DNA of 24,963 nucleotides, taken from the NCBI GenBank assembly GCA_018699755.1, contig JABIRQ010000469.1, positions 1 to 24,963 on the forward strand, in the 5' to 3' direction. Origin of the DNA: Rhodospirillaceae bacterium. GTDB lineage: Bacteria > Pseudomonadota > Alphaproteobacteria > CADEGL01. Positions 22,947 to 24,963 of this stretch are shown piece after piece; the stretch's first letter is position 1; every line of letters begins with the position of its first letter. The position numbers and the translations under genes are program-made. The notes beneath the pieces are model-generated. The model ran no database searches, was not told where the DNA came from, and saw only the letters and a list, made by a program, of their open reading frames with translations.

Positions 22947-24963
22947 GGCCGGTCCTGCTTGGCGCCGTAGCGCAATCTGTCGGGCGGGCGCGGCAAAGGC
23001 GGCTCGGGCCGCAGGGTCGGGAAACGCGGCTCGCTCTCGGCGATCTCCTCCGGCGCGGCCTTGCGGATACGCACGCGCAGATCGTACCAGGCGGCCTGGC
23101 CGGTGATCGGATCGGCGCTGGCATAGCGCCCGCCGCCCTCGCGGGCCGGCATGAGATCGTCGATCAGATGGTTGAGCAGGAAGCCTTCGGTGGCTTCCGG
23201 CGCGTCGGGGGACAGGTTCCAGGTCCCGCTGCGCTTGCCGATGGCGTTCCAGGTCCAGACCGTGTGCGGGTTGACCCCTTCCATGATCTTTGCGCGGCCC
23301 TTGACCTTGCCGTTGCGGCTTTCGATCCAGATCCAGTCGCCGTCTTCGATCCCGTGTTGGCGGGCGAGGGGGGCAGGGACATAGAGCCGGTTGGCCCCGT
23401 GGATCTGGCGCAGCCAGGCATTCTGGGAACCCCAGGCGTGATACATCGCCATCGGCCGCTGGGTAACGGCATGGAGGGGGAAGCCCTCCGCCTCGGCCGC
23501 CTCGTCCTCGAAGGGCGGATACCATTCGGGCAGGGGATCGAAATAGCGCTCGACCCGCGTGCGATGGGCCTCGGGCGGCACGACCTTGCCGTGGCCTTGG
23601 GCGGCCAGGCGGAAGCGCTGCATCGGCTCCGAATAGAGCTGGAAGACGATGGGATCGGGCGCGCCGATGAAGCCCATGCCGTGCGCCCAGGCCAGATAGT
23701 CGCGGTTGGCATGGCGGAAGAAATGCTGGTCGGGCGGCAGCTCGTGGGACCAGAAGCAGCCGTTGTCGATATAGGCCTGCAACTGGTTCTGGTTGGGCGC
23801 GCCGCGGCCCTGCTCGTCGCCGTCTTCGCCGCGCCAGCCCGCGAGGGAGCCGATGCCGGGACGGCGTTCGTGGTTGACGATGTAGTCGGCATAGCCGCCG
23901 AGGAATTTCGGCGTGCCGTCCTCTTCCACCATGCCGGGAAGGCCGAGCCGCGCGCCCAGGTCGAGCAGGGCGTCCTGGAACGGCCTGACGTCGCGGTCCG
24001 GGGCGACGACGGGCTGGCGAATGGCGTCGGCCGGGCCCTCGGTGCTGCTGATCGGCCGGTCGAGCAGGGAGATGCAGTCCCAGCGTTCGAGATAGGTGGT
24101 GTCCGGCAGGACCAGGTCGGCATAGGCCACGGTTTCGGAGAAAAAGGCGTCGGAATAGATGATCCGGGGGATGCGGTATTCGCCGCTCTCCTCGTCCCGC
24201 GCGGTCAGCATTCGGATCGTCTCGCCCGTGTTCATGGACGAGTTCCAGGCCATGTTGGCCATGTACATGAACAGGGTATCGATGGGGTAGGGATCGCCCC
24301 GCTCGGCATTGCCGATCACCGCATGCATCATGCCGTGGACGGAGATCGGCGCTTCCCAGGAAAACGCCTTGTCGATGCGGCGCGGCGTGCCGTCGGGATC
24401 GACCAGCAGGTCCTCCGGCCCCTCGGGAAAGCCGAGGGGCGGGCCGGGCATGCGCTCTCCGGCGTTGACCTCGTGAGGGTGACCGGCGGGGCGCGGACCC
24501 GGTGGACAGGGCCGGGGGAAGGGCGCCTTGAAGCGGAAGCCTCCGGGGCAGTCGATGCTGCCCAGCAGGACCTGCAGCAGGTGCAGGGCGCGGCAGGTCT
24601 GGAAGCCGTTGGCATGGGCCGAGATGCCTCGCATGGCGTGCATCGCCACGGGGCGGCCGATCATTTTCTCGTGGCGGCGGCCGGTCCAGTCGGTCCAGGG
24701 CCGCTCCAGCACGATTTCTTCTTCGAAGGCGGTCCGGGCCAGTTCGGCGGCGATGCGCCGAATGGTTGCCGCCGGGATACCCGTGCGTTCGGCGACGGCC
24801 TCGGGCGCGTTGGCGGGATCGAGATAGCGTTCGGCGATCAGGGCGAAGACGGGCGCGGCCTTGCGCCCGTCCGGCAGGACGACTTCGCCCGTCATGGCGG
24901 GCTTGGCCTCGGGGTCGGAACCGGGGACGGCCGTATTGCGGTCCCGGTCCCAGACCAAGGGCC
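22943..24963 (-). CDS. soeA: Molybdopterin oxidoreductase catalytic subunit, SoeA/DmsA family (5' end off the right edge)
   Basis: The visible 673 or so codons are the C-terminal two thirds of a molybdenum bis-MGD enzyme; the frame is open through the right edge and lacks the N-terminal [4Fe-4S] domain, so the gene is truncated by the window. Family features include HAMRGISAHANGFQTCRALH, GSIDCPGGFRFK, NMAWNSSMNTGETI, ADLVLPDTTYLERWDCISLL and the C-terminal cofactor-binding domain (MAMYHAWGSQNAWLRQIHG, NPHTVWTWNAIGKR). These match what I know of SoeA, the cytoplasmic-face sulfite dehydrogenase subunit, better than periplasmic DMSO reductases, but DmsA, TtrA and PhsA relatives cannot be excluded without the N-terminus (Tat signal or not). 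It overlaps soeB by ATGA, and the order A-B-C is that of soeABC operons. Confidence 0.82.
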   Translation of the reverse strand, partial: PLVWDRDRNTAVPGSDPEAKPAMTGEVVLPDGRKAAPVFALIAERYLDPANAPEAVAERTGIPAATIRRIAAELARTAFEEEIVLERPWTDWTGRRHEKMIGRPVAMHAMRGISAHANGFQTCRALHLLQVLLGSIDCPGGFRFKAPFPRPCPPGPRPAGHPHEVNAGERMPGPPLGFPEGPEDLLVDPDGTPRRIDKAFSWEAPISVHGMMHAVIGNAERGDPYPIDTLFMYMANMAWNSSMNTGETIRMLTARDEESGEYRIPRIIYSDAFFSETVAYADLVLPDTTYLERWDCISLLDRPISSTEGPADAIRQPVVAPDRDVRPFQDALLDLGARLGLPGMVEEDGTPKFLGGYADYIVNHERRPGIGSLAGWRGEDGDEQGRGAPNQNQLQAYIDNGCFWSHELPPDQHFFRHANRDYLAWAHGMGFIGAPDPIVFQLYSEPMQRFRLAAQGHGKVVPPEAHRTRVERYFDPLPEWYPPFEDEAAEAEGFPLHAVTQRPMAMYHAWGSQNAWLRQIHGANRLYVPAPLARQHGIEDGDWIWIESRNGKVKGRAKIMEGVNPHTVWTWNAIGKRSGTWNLSPDAPEATEGFLLNHLIDDLMPAREGGGRYASADPITGQAAWYDLRVRIRKAAPEEIAESEPRFPTLRPEPPLPRPPDRLRYGAKQDRP

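Overview
The window is about 25 kb of very GC-rich DNA, densely packed with short intergenic gaps. Gene content suggests an aerobic alphaproteobacterium, perhaps a marine or soil Rhodospirillales-like lineage. The hints are a SoeABC-type molybdoenzyme, DUF1045/PhnF remnants beside phnCDE, and palindromic intergenic repeats. The taxon is inferred from family resemblance only. I see no rRNA, complete tRNA, CRISPR array, transposase or phage gene.

Layout. (1) 1-3298: the start of an exported or membrane protein leaving the left edge, then a divergent signalling pair: a small diguanylate cyclase with an intact GGDEF and I-site, and a large membrane sensor whose HD-GYP output has lost its metal ligands. 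(2) 3299-6740: a phosphonate-type ABC importer, phnC-phnD-phnE. It is preceded by opposite-strand wreckage of a PhnF-like GntR regulator and a DUF1045 phosphonate-metabolism gene. No C-P lyase or other phosphonate-degrading gene is present. (3) 6773-15071: a block of hydrolases and nitrogen-compound enzymes on alternating strands: a creatinase-fold M24 protein without metal ligands, a single-chain protein with three RidA domains, an extended SDR, a cytoplasmic gamma-glutamyltransferase-family enzyme and two amidohydrolases. (4) 15436-21213: phoH, glycerol kinase coupled to a threonine-synthase-like PLP enzyme, a LOG-family nucleosidase, a possible 34-residue ORF, and a DHDPS/NAL-family aldolase or lyase. 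(5) 21269-24963, minus strand: a DMSO-reductase-type three-subunit complex in the order A-B-C, best matching sulfite dehydrogenase SoeABC; subunit A is cut by the right edge.

How the genes may work together. phnCDE would import a phosphonate or similar oxyanion, but its local catabolic genes are gone. The 6.8-15 kb block looks like accessory catabolism of an unidentified amide, guanidino or N-heterocyclic compound. The M24/RidA divergent pair at 6773-9295 is the best candidate for something undescribed. The Soe-like complex would feed electrons from sulfite into the quinone pool. All functional statements rest on motifs read by eye; no database search was possible.
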